In this document: in pieces, positions 55,915 through 64,000 of the stretch
Numbering within the stretch: position 1 is the first letter of the stretch
How the letters are laid out: each line of letters starts with the position of its first letter
Source: Flavobacterium sp. 102
Lineage (GTDB): Bacteria; Bacteroidota; Bacteroidia; Flavobacteriales; Flavobacteriaceae
Direction of reading: 5' to 3'
DNA: 64,000 bases
NCBI RefSeq assembly: GCF_003634615.1
Contig: NZ_RBKX01000001.1
Coordinates: 2,356,001 to 2,420,000 of the forward strand
Notes under the pieces: model-generated
What the model saw: only the letters and a program-made list of their open reading frames with translations
The model's database searches: none
What the model was told of the DNA's origin: nothing
Position numbers and translations under genes: made by a program

Positions 55915-55922
55915 GTTTTATT

Positions 55923-56498
55923 ATGAAGAAAGCTATTCTTTTATCAGATAATGATTCTTTTACTTCTGAATCTTTGTGGGAAGTTTATTCCAAAGATTTG
56001 AAACGATATGTCTTTAGCCAAATCAAAGATGAGGATACAACTAATGATGTGTTGCAAGAAGTTTTTATCAAAATTCATTTAAATATTGCTTCTTTACAAA
56101 AAAAGGAAAGTGTAAAATCATGGGTTTTTACAATTGCTCACAACACTTTGATGAATTTTTTGAATAAAAAATCCATACCATTTCCTATTGAAGATGTTGC
56201 CGATGATTTTTCTGCAGATGAAGAAATACATTCTGCCAAAAGCTGTTTGTTACCACTTATAAAAAATCTACCCGAAAAATACAGTGAACCTTTATTGTTA
56301 AGTGAAATCAAAGGAAAAAAACAAGCAGAAGTCGCTAATTTATTAGGTATTACACTTTCCGGTGCCAAATCAAGAATTCAAAGAGGTCGAAAATTACTCC
56401 AACAAGGCTTTATGGATTGTTGTCATTACAAACTCAACAACGATGGTTTCTTAGTAGGTGAACATCAAGATAAAGCCGATTGCAAAATGTGTAAATAA
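55923..56498 (+). CDS. SigZ-like RNA polymerase sigma factor
   Basis: A 191-residue ECF-type sigma factor. The start is at MKKAILLSDN. The longer frame begins inside the terminator hairpin. Sigma region 2 covers ~15-85 (DVLQEVFIKIHLNI, KSWVFTIAHNTLMNFLNKK) and region 4 ~105-160 (LPEKYSEPLLLSEI, VANLLGITLSGAKSRIQRGRKLL). A C-terminal cluster (CCH at 166-168, Cys187, Cys190 in CKMCK) matches the tail seen in SigZ proteins and could bind metal, so the factor may need no anti-sigma protein. None is visible nearby. Gene order with the cysteine-rich peptide suggests one metal-responsive unit. Confidence 0.88.
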   Translation: MKKAILLSDNDSFTSESLWEVYSKDLKRYVFSQIKDEDTTNDVLQEVFIKIHLNIASLQKKESVKSWVFTIAHNTLMNFLNKKSIPFPIEDVADDFSADEEIHSAKSCLLPLIKNLPEKYSEPLLLSEIKGKKQAEVANLLGITLSGAKSRIQRGRKLLQQGFMDCCHYKLNNDGFLVGEHQDKADCKMCK

Positions 56499-56528
56499 AA
56501 AAGCCATCCTTTTTTAGGATGGCTTTTC
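56499..56528. terminator. Bidirectional terminator of sigZ and the oxoamine synthase
   Basis: AAAAGCCATCCT/AGGATGGCTTTT stem with a T-rich loop, placed between convergent genes. Confidence 0.9.
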
Positions 56529-56551
56529 AATTATAAATAGATTTAAATTAT

Positions 56552-57811
56552 TTAAGTTACGTCAACTGTAGTCGCCTCAGCAATCTTTTTATAAGTACCA
56601 TTGACTAATTTCTCATAAATAGCATCAAATGCCGTAAGCGTTTCTTCGATATCAGCTAAAGTATGAGAAGCCGTTGGAATCATTCTCAACAAGATAATCC
56701 CTTTTGGAATAACCGGATAAACTACGATTGACAAAAAGATACCGTAGTTTTCTCTTAAATCATTCACCATAACCATCGCTTCCGGAATAGAACCTTCAAG
56801 ATATACCGGCGTTACACAAGTATTAGTGTCGCCAATGTTGAATCCGTGCGCTTTTAATCCGTTTTGTAAAGCGTTTACGTTTTCCCAAAGTTTGTCTTTT
56901 AATCCCGGATTGTCTCTCAACAATTGCAATCTTTTCAGCGCCCCAACGGTTTGAATCATTGGTAAAGCTTTAGCAAACATTTGCGAACGTAAATTGTATT
57001 TTAAATAATCGATAATGTCTTTGTCTGCCGCCAAGAACGCTCCGATACTTGCCATTGATTTGGCAAACGTAGAGAAATAAACATCAATTCCGTCTTGACA
57101 GCCTTGTTCTTCACCAGCTCCGGCACCTGTTTTTCCAAGTGTACCGAATCCATGAGCATCATCCACTAACAAACGGAAATTGTATTTCTTCTTCATTTCT
57201 ACAATTTCCTTCAATTTCCCTTGTTGGCCACGCATTCCGAAAACACCTTCGGTAATGAATAAAATTCCACCACCGGTTTCAGTTGCCATTTTGGTCGCAC
57301 GTTGAAGATTTTTCTCCATGCTTTCCAAATCGTTGTGTTTGTAAGTGAATCGTTTACCCATGTGCAAACGCACACCGTCAATGATACAAGCGTGAGCATC
57401 AACATCGTAAACAATAATATCGTTTTTGGTCACCAAAGCGTCAATACATGACATGATTCCTTGGTAGCCAAAGTTTAATAAATAAGCCGCTTCTTTTTGA
57501 ACAAAAGCAGCCAATTCGTTTTCTAATTGTTCGTGAGCATCGGTATGACCACTCATCATGCGAGCGCCCATTGGATAAGCCGCGCCGTATTGAGCAGCAG
57601 CATCTGTATCGGCTTGACGAACCTCAGGATGATTGGCTAAGCCTAAATAGTCATTCAAACTCCAGTTCAAAATATCTTTTCCGTGGAATTTCATTCTTGG
57701 CCCTAATTCGCCTTCCAATTTTGGAAATACATAATAACCTTCGGCTTGAGAAGCCCATTTTCCTAAAGGACCTTTATTGTTTTGTATTCTTTCGAATAAA
57801 TCTTTTACCAT
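56552..57811 (-). CDS. Alpha-oxoamine synthase (serine palmitoyltransferase-like)
   Basis: A 419-residue PLP enzyme of the AONS family that condenses an amino acid with an acyl-CoA. Visible features are the DAHACIIDG segment with His140, VDDAHGFGTLG (DDAH at 217-220), and PLP-lysine Lys251 in FSTFAKSMASIGAF. Overall it resembles serine palmitoyltransferase (sphingolipids), but in flavobacteria the closest role is often cysteate acyltransferase for sulfonolipids (capnine type). Sequence alone does not separate these, and no other lipid gene is adjacent. Confidence 0.88.
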   Translation of the reverse strand: MVKDLFERIQNNKGPLGKWASQAEGYYVFPKLEGELGPRMKFHGKDILNWSLNDYLGLANHPEVRQADTDAAAQYGAAYPMGARMMSGHTDAHEQLENELAAFVQKEAAYLLNFGYQGIMSCIDALVTKNDIIVYDVDAHACIIDGVRLHMGKRFTYKHNDLESMEKNLQRATKMATETGGGILFITEGVFGMRGQQGKLKEIVEMKKKYNFRLLVDDAHGFGTLGKTGAGAGEEQGCQDGIDVYFSTFAKSMASIGAFLAADKDIIDYLKYNLRSQMFAKALPMIQTVGALKRLQLLRDNPGLKDKLWENVNALQNGLKAHGFNIGDTNTCVTPVYLEGSIPEAMVMVNDLRENYGIFLSIVVYPVIPKGIILLRMIPTASHTLADIEETLTAFDAIYEKLVNGTYKKIAEATTVDVT

Positions 57812-57884
57812 TGTAAAGTGTATTTAAAAACGAGGCAAAAGTAAATATAAATTTAGTTTACTCCTAATGGTTAGAGCCAAATAG

Positions 57885-60269
57885 TTACACTAATAATTTA
57901 ATGATTTCAAAAAGTAAATCTTTATCAACCGGTTTCGACAAGTATTTATTCATGCCAATTTCAATCACTCTGGATTTGGTAGTTTCCATTACATCTGCAG
58001 TTAAAGCAATAATCGGAATAGACTTTTTGTTTTCTCCGGCTTCACCATTTCTGATGGCGATTGTGGCCTCATAACCGTCCATAATTGGCATTTGTAAATC
58101 CATCAGGATAATATCATAATGGTTTTCGGTTAGTTTTTTTACACCTTCTTCGCCGTTATTGGCAAATTCGACTGTGGTATTCAACCATTTTTTGGTAATC
58201 ATTTTGATGACCATTTGGTTCATGGCATTGTCTTCAACCACCAAAATGGATTTTCCTTTTAAATCATATTCCAACGCAGTTGTATTATCTAAAATCGGTT
58301 GTTTAACGACTTCAATATTTTCATAATTGAGTTGGATTTCACAAACTGTTCCTAAATCAGGCGTGCTGTCAATTTTAATTTTCCCTTTGTGCAAATCAAC
58401 CAAATGCTTCACTATGTAAAGTCCAAGTCCTAGACCTCCAAATTTTCGTTTGTTGCTAATGCCTTCTTGCGAAAAAGAATAATAAATACTGTTGATTTTT
58501 TCTTTCGAAATTCCAACGCCGGTATCACTTACCGTAAAAGTGACCAATATATTATTGGCTTTGTCTTTTTGAGTGTCTAATTTAAACTTGATAAATCCTT
58601 CATTGGTAAATTTGATTGCATTACTTAAGATATTATGCAGGATTTGGCTTAATCTGTCAACATCGCCTTTGACCATTTCTGGTAAATACTCACTTTTTTG
58701 AAAAGTAAAATCAAGTCCTTTGTCACTAGCTTCTCGCTCAAAATTATTAGCGATGTGCTCAACAGTTTTGACTAAATCAAAGTCAGAAGGTTCTAATTTA
58801 ATTTCGTTTTTTTCAATCTTAGAAAAATCTAGAATGTCATTTACCGAACTCAATAAGCTGTAAGTTGAGTATTTTATAATTTGGCTTCCGTCTTGAATTT
58901 CCTTGTTATTGCTCTCTTTTGCCATAGATTTAGCGGTATTCAAAATGGCATTTAAAGGCGTTCGCAACTCGTGGCTGATATTGGATAAGAAATAAGACTT
59001 CAATTCGTTCATTTCTTCCGATTTTTGTAAGGCTAGTGTTTGCAGTTCTTCCCGTTCGTTTTTTAGGTTTCGAATCAAATTCGCCATCGAAAGGGATAAG
59101 AAAATAACTTCCATTCCGGTACCCAATTTTGATCCGTTTTCTGTCCAAAAATTTAAAGGCAATACACTAAAATTCTTTAGAATAAAAACGACAAAACCCG
59201 AAACTAAGAAGAATACGCCAATGGCGAAAAAACGGTCAATTTTTTTAGTTTTTCTGTAAATGGAAATCTGTGAAGCAATGATTAATGACAAAACAATTAA
59301 GCCTAGCGCATTGGCAATAGGATAGGAGTATTGTAGTGCTTTCGGAATAAAGAACAAGGATAAAAATAACGCAGCATTAAGAAAATACAAAACATAAAAA
59401 GCATAATTGATGGTTCGATTGGTTTCTTTTATTTTCAAAAAAACTTGTGCATATCGACCTAAGAAGAAATTCGCAATACAGGCAAATATAATTACAGCGT
59501 GTAAAGAAAACCAGCCGGATTGTGGTGTGATAAATTGGTAAAAATAACCATCAATAGCAAATTGTAGCAATCCAATAAAGACCACATACATGCTGTAATA
59601 TAGGAATGTTTTGTCTCGCATCCCGAAGAAAAAGAACAAATACAAAATGGCTGCAATAATCAAAATACCATAAAAAAAACCAAAGACAAATTGCTCAAAA
59701 GAAGTCATTTGAATTAACGCCTCCAAACTGTAAAGAATCATCGGCATCGAAAGCATTTCACCGTCGCTTTTTACATGAAGATAGAATTGTTTTTGTTCTT
59801 CGGGATTGAGCTCTATTTTGAAAATGGTTTTTCTGTGGTCAAAACTTGATTGCTCCCGTGGAATAGCATCACCGCTTATGAATTTTGTGATTTTATTATC
59901 TTGACTAATTACATAAAGTTCGGCAACATCGGTTATAGGTCTGGCGGTTTCAAAAAAATAATATGACTTTTCTTTGGCAGTATTTTTAAGCTGAAATCGT
60001 ATCCAGAAATTGTGCGTAGTAAACCCAAAATCCGTATTTTCATTCAGCATCGGGCTAAATTTAAGATCTTTAGATGTTGTAACTTGTTCCAATGTCAAAT
60101 CGCGTTGACCAACATCGACGTATTCGGAAATCTCATGAATGGAAATTTTTTCAGAAAGATTGCTTTTTGGTAAAAGAATTTGGGCTGTGGTATTTTGAAG
60201 TGAAAATAGAAAAATGCAAACCAGGCATAACAATCCATCTCTTTTGTGTATAGTAATTTCTTTTTTCAT
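57885..60269 (-). CDS. 7TM-DISM hybrid sensor histidine kinase
   Basis: A 794-residue membrane kinase. Signal peptide (~1-30), an extracytoplasmic DISMED2-type domain (~45-175), then seven membrane helices (~190-400). HisKA has His433 in ISHELRTPLN. The ATPase has ILSNAIKF, DTGVGI and GGLGLGLYIVK. A C-terminal receiver has VVEDNAMNQM and Asp724 in LMDLQMPIMDG. The hybrid layout implies an internal phosphorelay to an Hpt or regulator encoded elsewhere. 7TM-DISM sensors commonly detect carbohydrates or other small molecules. Confidence 0.94.
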   Translation of the reverse strand: MKKEITIHKRDGLLCLVCIFLFSLQNTTAQILLPKSNLSEKISIHEISEYVDVGQRDLTLEQVTTSKDLKFSPMLNENTDFGFTTHNFWIRFQLKNTAKEKSYYFFETARPITDVAELYVISQDNKITKFISGDAIPREQSSFDHRKTIFKIELNPEEQKQFYLHVKSDGEMLSMPMILYSLEALIQMTSFEQFVFGFFYGILIIAAILYLFFFFGMRDKTFLYYSMYVVFIGLLQFAIDGYFYQFITPQSGWFSLHAVIIFACIANFFLGRYAQVFLKIKETNRTINYAFYVLYFLNAALFLSLFFIPKALQYSYPIANALGLIVLSLIIASQISIYRKTKKIDRFFAIGVFFLVSGFVVFILKNFSVLPLNFWTENGSKLGTGMEVIFLSLSMANLIRNLKNEREELQTLALQKSEEMNELKSYFLSNISHELRTPLNAILNTAKSMAKESNNKEIQDGSQIIKYSTYSLLSSVNDILDFSKIEKNEIKLEPSDFDLVKTVEHIANNFEREASDKGLDFTFQKSEYLPEMVKGDVDRLSQILHNILSNAIKFTNEGFIKFKLDTQKDKANNILVTFTVSDTGVGISKEKINSIYYSFSQEGISNKRKFGGLGLGLYIVKHLVDLHKGKIKIDSTPDLGTVCEIQLNYENIEVVKQPILDNTTALEYDLKGKSILVVEDNAMNQMVIKMITKKWLNTTVEFANNGEEGVKKLTENHYDIILMDLQMPIMDGYEATIAIRNGEAGENKKSIPIIALTADVMETTKSRVIEIGMNKYLSKPVDKDLLFEIIKLLV

Positions 60270-60501
60270 TTGGAATCTTAGTGGTATTGTACTTACGAAT
60301 ATATTGGTCTTTGAGATTGAACAATTCTTAAAACTTTTAAAATGACAAAAATTATGATTTATAAGTAGTAATTTACATTGTTTGCAAGCTGTAATATTCT
60401 ATTTTTAAAGAATTTTACTATGTTTTTATATCTAATGGTTTGCGATTATTGACATAAATATTATTCGCATATTTGCAGTAATTCAATTAATAGTTTTAAA
60501 G

Positions 60502-61074
60502 ATGAAATTAGTTTTCGCTTCCAATAACAAAAATAAAATCAAAGAAATTCAACTTTTGCTCCCGGAATCAATTGCCATTTTGAGTTTAGATGATATTGGT
60601 TGTACAGAAGATATTCCAGAAACCGCAGACACGATTGAAGGCAATGCTATTCTCAAAGCCAATTATGTAACGGAAAAATTTGGTTACAATTGTTTTGCCG
60701 ATGATACCGGTTTGGAAGTGGACAGTTTAAACGGTGAACCAGGCGTTTATTCTGCTCGTTATGCAGGTGAACAGAAAGAAGCGAATGACAATATGGATAA
60801 ATTATTGGACAATCTAAAAGGTAAATCAAACCGAAAAGCCAATTTTAAAACCGTCATTTGTCTGAATTTAAATGGAGAACAGCATCTTTTTACCGGAATA
60901 ATCAATGGTGAAATTATCAAAGAAAAAATAGGAACCAATGGCTTTGGTTATGACCCGATTTTTGTGGCCGATGGTTATACTGAAACCTTTGCTGAGTTGA
61001 CTTTAGAAGAAAAATCAAATATCAGTCACCGCGGGTTAGCGGTGAAGCAATTAGTCGAGTTTCTGAGTAGATGA
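60502..61074 (+). CDS. rdgB: XTP/dITP diphosphatase (HAM1/RdgB)
   Basis: A 190-residue house-cleaning enzyme that hydrolyses ITP, XTP and their deoxy forms to keep them out of nucleic acids. Motifs: [12 protein letters not shown] at the start, [10 protein letters not shown] (Asp67, Asp68), GFGYDPIF and SHRGLA. Length and start are normal. Upstream of the ATG lies CATATTTG, a one-mismatch -7 element, near 60473. Confidence 0.96.
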   Translation: MKLVFASNNKNKIKEIQLLLPESIAILSLDDIGCTEDIPETADTIEGNAILKANYVTEKFGYNCFADDTGLEVDSLNGEPGVYSARYAGEQKEANDNMDKLLDNLKGKSNRKANFKTVICLNLNGEQHLFTGIINGEIIKEKIGTNGFGYDPIFVADGYTETFAELTLEEKSNISHRGLAVKQLVEFLSR

Positions 61075-61077
61075 GTA

Positions 61078-61190
61078 GCTGAATTCAAGCTAGCCCCGAT
61101 AGGAGCAAACTACCGCGTAGTGCGGATGGCGGGAGCATAAGTCGAAGAAAGATAAAAGTTCTGCTCCTAATTACATTGTTAATTTACACA
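61078..61190. other. GC-richer structured intergenic element
   Basis: A block beginning near AGCCCCGATAGGAGC and containing ACCGCGTAGTGCGGAT (short hairpin) and GGCGGGAGC. It resembles a repeat family seen beside genes in many Bacteroidota (TAGCCCCGATAGnAGC type). No open frame. Its function is unknown. Confidence 0.5.
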
Positions 61191-61306
61191 AAAAATGTCT
61201 GAAAATCAGTTACTCAGACACTCAGTAACTAAGTTCTATTGTTGTGTAAAAGTTAACTTTCTGATTATCAAAGAAAAACAAATTAGCGTATATGGTTTTA
61301 AAAACT

Positions 61307-61314
61307 TACCTTTG
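61307..61314 (+). promoter_or_regulatory. Candidate -7 element of the helicase
   Basis: TACCTTTG matches TAnnTTTG, 21 bases before the helicase ATG. No -33 TTG seen. Confidence 0.5.
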
Positions 61315-61335
61315 CACCAAATTTTAAAACTTTAT

Positions 61336-63273
61336 ATGAATAAATTTGAACAATTAGGTCTGAATGAATCGTTACTGCTGGCGATCAAAGATCTAGGATT
61401 TGAGAATCCGTCAGAAGTACAAGAAAAAGCGATTCCAGTACTATTGGAACAAAACACAGACTTGGTTGCCTTAGCGCAAACAGGAACAGGGAAAACGGCC
61501 GCTTTTGGTTTTCCGCTTATTCAAAAAATTGATGCCGAAAACAAGAACACACAGGCGTTAATTTTATCACCAACGCGTGAGCTATGCTTACAAATCACCA
61601 ACGAGATTAAACAATACTCAAAATATGTAAAAGGTTTACATACAGTGGCAGTTTATGGTGGTGCAAGCATTACGGAACAAGCCAGAGATGTAAAACGTGG
61701 AGCACAAATTATTGTCGCTACACCGGGAAGAATGCAAGACATGATTAATCGTGGGCTTGTTAACATTAAAAACATTAACTTCTGTATTCTTGACGAAGCA
61801 GATGAGATGTTGAACATGGGATTTTATGAAGACATCGTATCGATTTTATCAGATACACCAGATGACAAAAACACTTGGTTGTTTTCAGCTACTATGCCTG
61901 CAGAGGTTGCCAGAATTGCTAAAAAATTCATGCACGAACCGGCAGAAGTTACGGTTGGAACCAAAAATTCAGGTTCGGCTACAGTTTCTCACGAATTTTA
62001 TTGTGTGAATGCACGTGACCGTTACGAAGCGTTGAAAAGATTGGCCGATGCTAATCCGGATATCTTCTCTGTAGTTTTTTGTAGAACCAAAAGAGATACA
62101 CAAGCGGTAGCTGAAAAGCTAATCGAAGACGGATATAACGCCGCAGCTTTGCACGGAGATTTATCTCAAGCACAACGTGATGGAGTTATGAAATCTTTCC
62201 GTGGTCGTCAAATCCAAATGTTGGTGGCAACAGACGTTGCGGCTCGTGGAATTGACGTTGATAATATTACACACGTAGTAAACTATCAATTGCCGGACGA
62301 AATTGAAACTTACAATCACCGTTCTGGTCGTACAGGTCGTGCCGGGAAATTGGGAACTTCTATCGTAATCATCACCAAAAGTGAATTGCGTAAAATTTCG
62401 TCTATCGAAAGAATCATCCAACAAAAATTTGTAGAGAAAACAATTCCAAGCGGAATCGAAATCTGCGAAATCCAATTGTTGCACTTAGCCAATAAAATCA
62501 AAGACACTGAAGTAGATCATGAGATAGACAACTATCTTCCTGCTATCAATGAAGTGCTTGACGGATTGACTAAAGAAGAATTAATCAAGAAAATGGTTTC
62601 TGTTGAATTTAACCGATTCATCAACTACTACAAAAAGAAACGTGATTTATCAGGAGAAAAAGGTGGTGAAAGAAGCGAGAGAAGTTCGGAACCAAGAGAA
62701 ATCAGAGCTGGTGATCCGGTTCGTTATTTCGTGAACATTGGTTCAAGAGATGATTTCGATTGGATGCAGTTGAAAGATTTCTTGAAAGAAACCCTAGATT
62801 TAGGTCGTGATGATGTATTCAAAGTAGATGTAAAAGAAGGTTTCTCTTTCTTTAACACCGACGGAGAGCATACGGATAAAGTAATGTCTATCCTTAACGG
62901 ATTTGATATGAACGGAAGAAGAATCAACGTTGAAATTTCTAAAAATGACGGTGGAAGCCGCGAAAGACGTGACCATAACGGAAGAAGTGGTGGCGGAGAA
63001 CGCAGAAGCTCTGGTGGATTTGGCGGTAGAAGTTCTGCTCCAAGAAGCGGTGGCGGAAGTTTCGGACCAAGAAAAGAAGGAGGTTTCAGAAGCGATAGAA
63101 ACTCAGCACCAAGAGAAGGTGGTTTCCGTAGCGACAGAGATGCAGCGCCAAGAAGAGAACCAGGTTCATTTCAAAGAGAAGAAAGAGCACCAAGACGTTC
63201 TGAAGGAAGCGCTGACAGACCAGCCGGTCGTTCTTTTGACGATGCAAAAGCAAGAAGACCAAGAAAAAGCTAA
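61336..63273 (+). CDS. DEAD-box RNA helicase with RG-rich tail
   Basis: A 645-residue ATP-dependent RNA helicase. The start is at MNKFEQLGLNES. The longer upstream frame runs through the intergenic element and is not real. Motifs: Q motif, AQTGTGKT (47-54), PTRELC, DEAD (153-156), SAT, RGID and HRSGRTGR. A DbpA-like RNA-binding domain lies at ~455-535 (RYFVNIGSRDDFDW). The last ~100 residues are Arg/Gly/Ser-rich with repeated RSD, APRE and GGGS units. Such tails bind RNA and can promote condensation. The likely role is ribosome assembly or cold-shock RNA unwinding. Confidence 0.95.
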   Translation: MNKFEQLGLNESLLLAIKDLGFENPSEVQEKAIPVLLEQNTDLVALAQTGTGKTAAFGFPLIQKIDAENKNTQALILSPTRELCLQITNEIKQYSKYVKGLHTVAVYGGASITEQARDVKRGAQIIVATPGRMQDMINRGLVNIKNINFCILDEADEMLNMGFYEDIVSILSDTPDDKNTWLFSATMPAEVARIAKKFMHEPAEVTVGTKNSGSATVSHEFYCVNARDRYEALKRLADANPDIFSVVFCRTKRDTQAVAEKLIEDGYNAAALHGDLSQAQRDGVMKSFRGRQIQMLVATDVAARGIDVDNITHVVNYQLPDEIETYNHRSGRTGRAGKLGTSIVIITKSELRKISSIERIIQQKFVEKTIPSGIEICEIQLLHLANKIKDTEVDHEIDNYLPAINEVLDGLTKEELIKKMVSVEFNRFINYYKKKRDLSGEKGGERSERSSEPREIRAGDPVRYFVNIGSRDDFDWMQLKDFLKETLDLGRDDVFKVDVKEGFSFFNTDGEHTDKVMSILNGFDMNGRRINVEISKNDGGSRERRDHNGRSGGGERRSSGGFGGRSSAPRSGGGSFGPRKEGGFRSDRNSAPREGGFRSDRDAAPRREPGSFQREERAPRRSEGSADRPAGRSFDDAKARRPRKS

Positions 63274-63280
63274 CGCTTTT

Positions 63281-63426
63281 AAATTATAAATTACGAATTA
63301 TAAATTACGAATTTTTTATAATTGGAATATAATGAAACTCCGTTTTACTTAGGTAGGAACGGAGTTTCTTTTTTTCTACATAACCCTAATTCGTAATTCA
63401 TAATTACTAATTCGCAATTCTTAATT
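63281..63426. repeat. AT-rich inverted repeat flanking a terminator
   Basis: AAATTATAAATTACGAATTATAAATTACGAATT on the left is mirrored by AATTCGTAATTCATAATTACTAATTCGC and AATT arms on the right. The pair brackets the helicase terminator. It is the same family of palindrome as at 14974-15044. Confidence 0.7.
63334..63375 (+). terminator. Terminator of the helicase gene
   Basis: GAAACTCCGTT/AACGGAGTTTC stem with a 13-base loop and a long T run. Confidence 0.9.
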
Positions 63427-63515
63427 TGAGCTTTTGTTAATTTTGTTCTAATTCTACAAACAAACATTAAAATATCTTAAAAGAGTTTCATACTTTTAAA
63501 CCATCAAAATCTGCT

Positions 63516-64000
63516 ATGAGATATTTTACTCTTTTTCTTTTGTTTTTTCTTTCCTTTAATGCTTTTGCGCAAGAGGAACCTGTTGTTGGTCAAAAAGTTT
63601 CAGGAACAATCATCAATGATAATACACTGTTGCCTATTACCAACGCAAACGTGATTAACATTAACAAAGTAAAAGGAGTGGTTACTAATGCCAGTGGTTT
63701 TTTTGAAATGGAAGTTAGTGTAAGCGATACACTTCATATCTCTATTTTAGGATATCAATCTTTGCGTGTCAGAGTAACCAATGACTGGTTGAAAAATGGA
63801 ACAGCTAAAATTTTAATGACCGAAAAAGCCATTGCTTTAGAAGAAGTTGTCGTAAAAAAATATGATTTAACCGGTTATCTCGAAGTAGATTCTAAATTGA
63901 TTCCTGAAAAAGAAAACTACCGTTATAGTATTTCCGGTTTGCCTACTGCATACGAAGCCGGTGATAGTTCGCCAAATGCTTTTACAAGAGTATTAGGCTC
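63516..64000 (+). CDS. Exported protein with carboxypeptidase-like regulatory domain (3' truncated by window)
   Basis: The visible 161 residues begin with signal peptide MRYFTLFLLFFLSFNAFAQ. A beta-sandwich domain of the CarboxypepD_reg-like type follows (~28-115, VSGTIINDNTLLPITNANV, ASGFFEMEVSVSDTLHIS, GYQSLRV). After a linker the open frame continues past the window (LTGYLEVDSKLIPEKENY). In this phylum such proteins are often outer-membrane or cell-surface proteins. Whether a TonB-receptor barrel follows cannot be seen here. Confidence 0.8.
   Translation, partial: MRYFTLFLLFFLSFNAFAQEEPVVGQKVSGTIINDNTLLPITNANVININKVKGVVTNASGFFEMEVSVSDTLHISILGYQSLRVRVTNDWLKNGTAKILMTEKAIALEEVVVKKYDLTGYLEVDSKLIPEKENYRYSISGLPTAYEAGDSSPNAFTRVLG

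Noticed and set aside
62930..63289. A 119-residue plus-strand ORF over the helicase tail.
   Set aside because: It is an alternative frame of the repetitive RG-rich tail. The helicase frame carries the homology.

Overview
The window reads as a chromosomal segment of a Flavobacterium-like member of the Bacteroidota (family Flavobacteriaceae). The evidence is the low GC content, several promoters of the Bacteroidota type (-7 element TAnnTTTG, sometimes with a TTG about 19 bases upstream), a giant secreted protein ending in a type IX secretion (T9SS) sorting domain, TonB-dependent receptors, the bacillithiol enzyme BshC, a fused acyl-CoA mutase of the IcmF type, and many short lipoproteins and beta-barrel proteins with MKK-type signal peptides. 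Most of the window is ordinary, well-spaced chromosome with good hairpin terminators. No plasmid, phage, transposase, rRNA or CRISPR array was seen.

Layout. 1-960: 3' end of valS. 1.0-2.2 kb: a lone AT-rich hypothetical gene bracketed by a 16-base inverted repeat. 2.6-7.6 kb: two PAS histidine kinases, one with a membrane sensor resembling the plant ethylene receptor, a single-domain response regulator, a 21-base-period repeat array, a beta-barrel protein and a DinB-fold protein. 7.7-16.2 kb: metabolism and envelope genes (ndk, bshC, a lipoprotein with an internal duplication, a cysteine desulfurase, a PorT-like barrel protein, a GH13 amylase lipoprotein, an NlpC/P60 hydrolase, a thiolase). 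16.5-16.8 kb: three tRNA genes (Ser-GCT, Pro-TGG, Arg-TCT). 17.2-26.4 kb: one 3073-residue secreted multidomain protein. 26.5-34 kb: DUF3810 metalloprotease-like protein, pepD, an AraC regulator, DUF983, and an overlapping pair of unknown exported proteins.

34-40.3 kb is an iron-acquisition block: two TonB-dependent receptors, each followed by a PepSY-type membrane protein. Each receptor gene is preceded by the same palindrome (ATTTAGnnTAAAT) exactly 27 bases from a TATATTTG promoter element, which suggests one shared metal-responsive regulon. 40.4-44.7 kb holds a DUF6265 lipoprotein, an HPP/ClC membrane pair, prfA and a barrel protein. 44.8-48.3 kb holds small stress-type proteins and an AraC/response regulator/CHASE3-kinase operon. 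48.6-54.8 kb has pyrF, a signal-less metal-receptor protein, a DUF4197 lipoprotein and the 1141-residue IcmF.

55.7-56.5 kb contains the most unusual item. It is a 34-residue peptide with 12 cysteines in a near-regular CxC/CxxC ladder. It is followed, across a hairpin terminator, by a SigZ-like sigma factor whose own C-terminus carries a CCH...CxxC cluster. This looks like a compact metal- or redox-responsive unit. The rest is a serine-palmitoyltransferase-like enzyme, a 7TM-DISM hybrid kinase, rdgB, a DEAD-box helicase with an RG-rich tail, and the 5' end of a surface protein with a carboxypeptidase-like regulatory domain.
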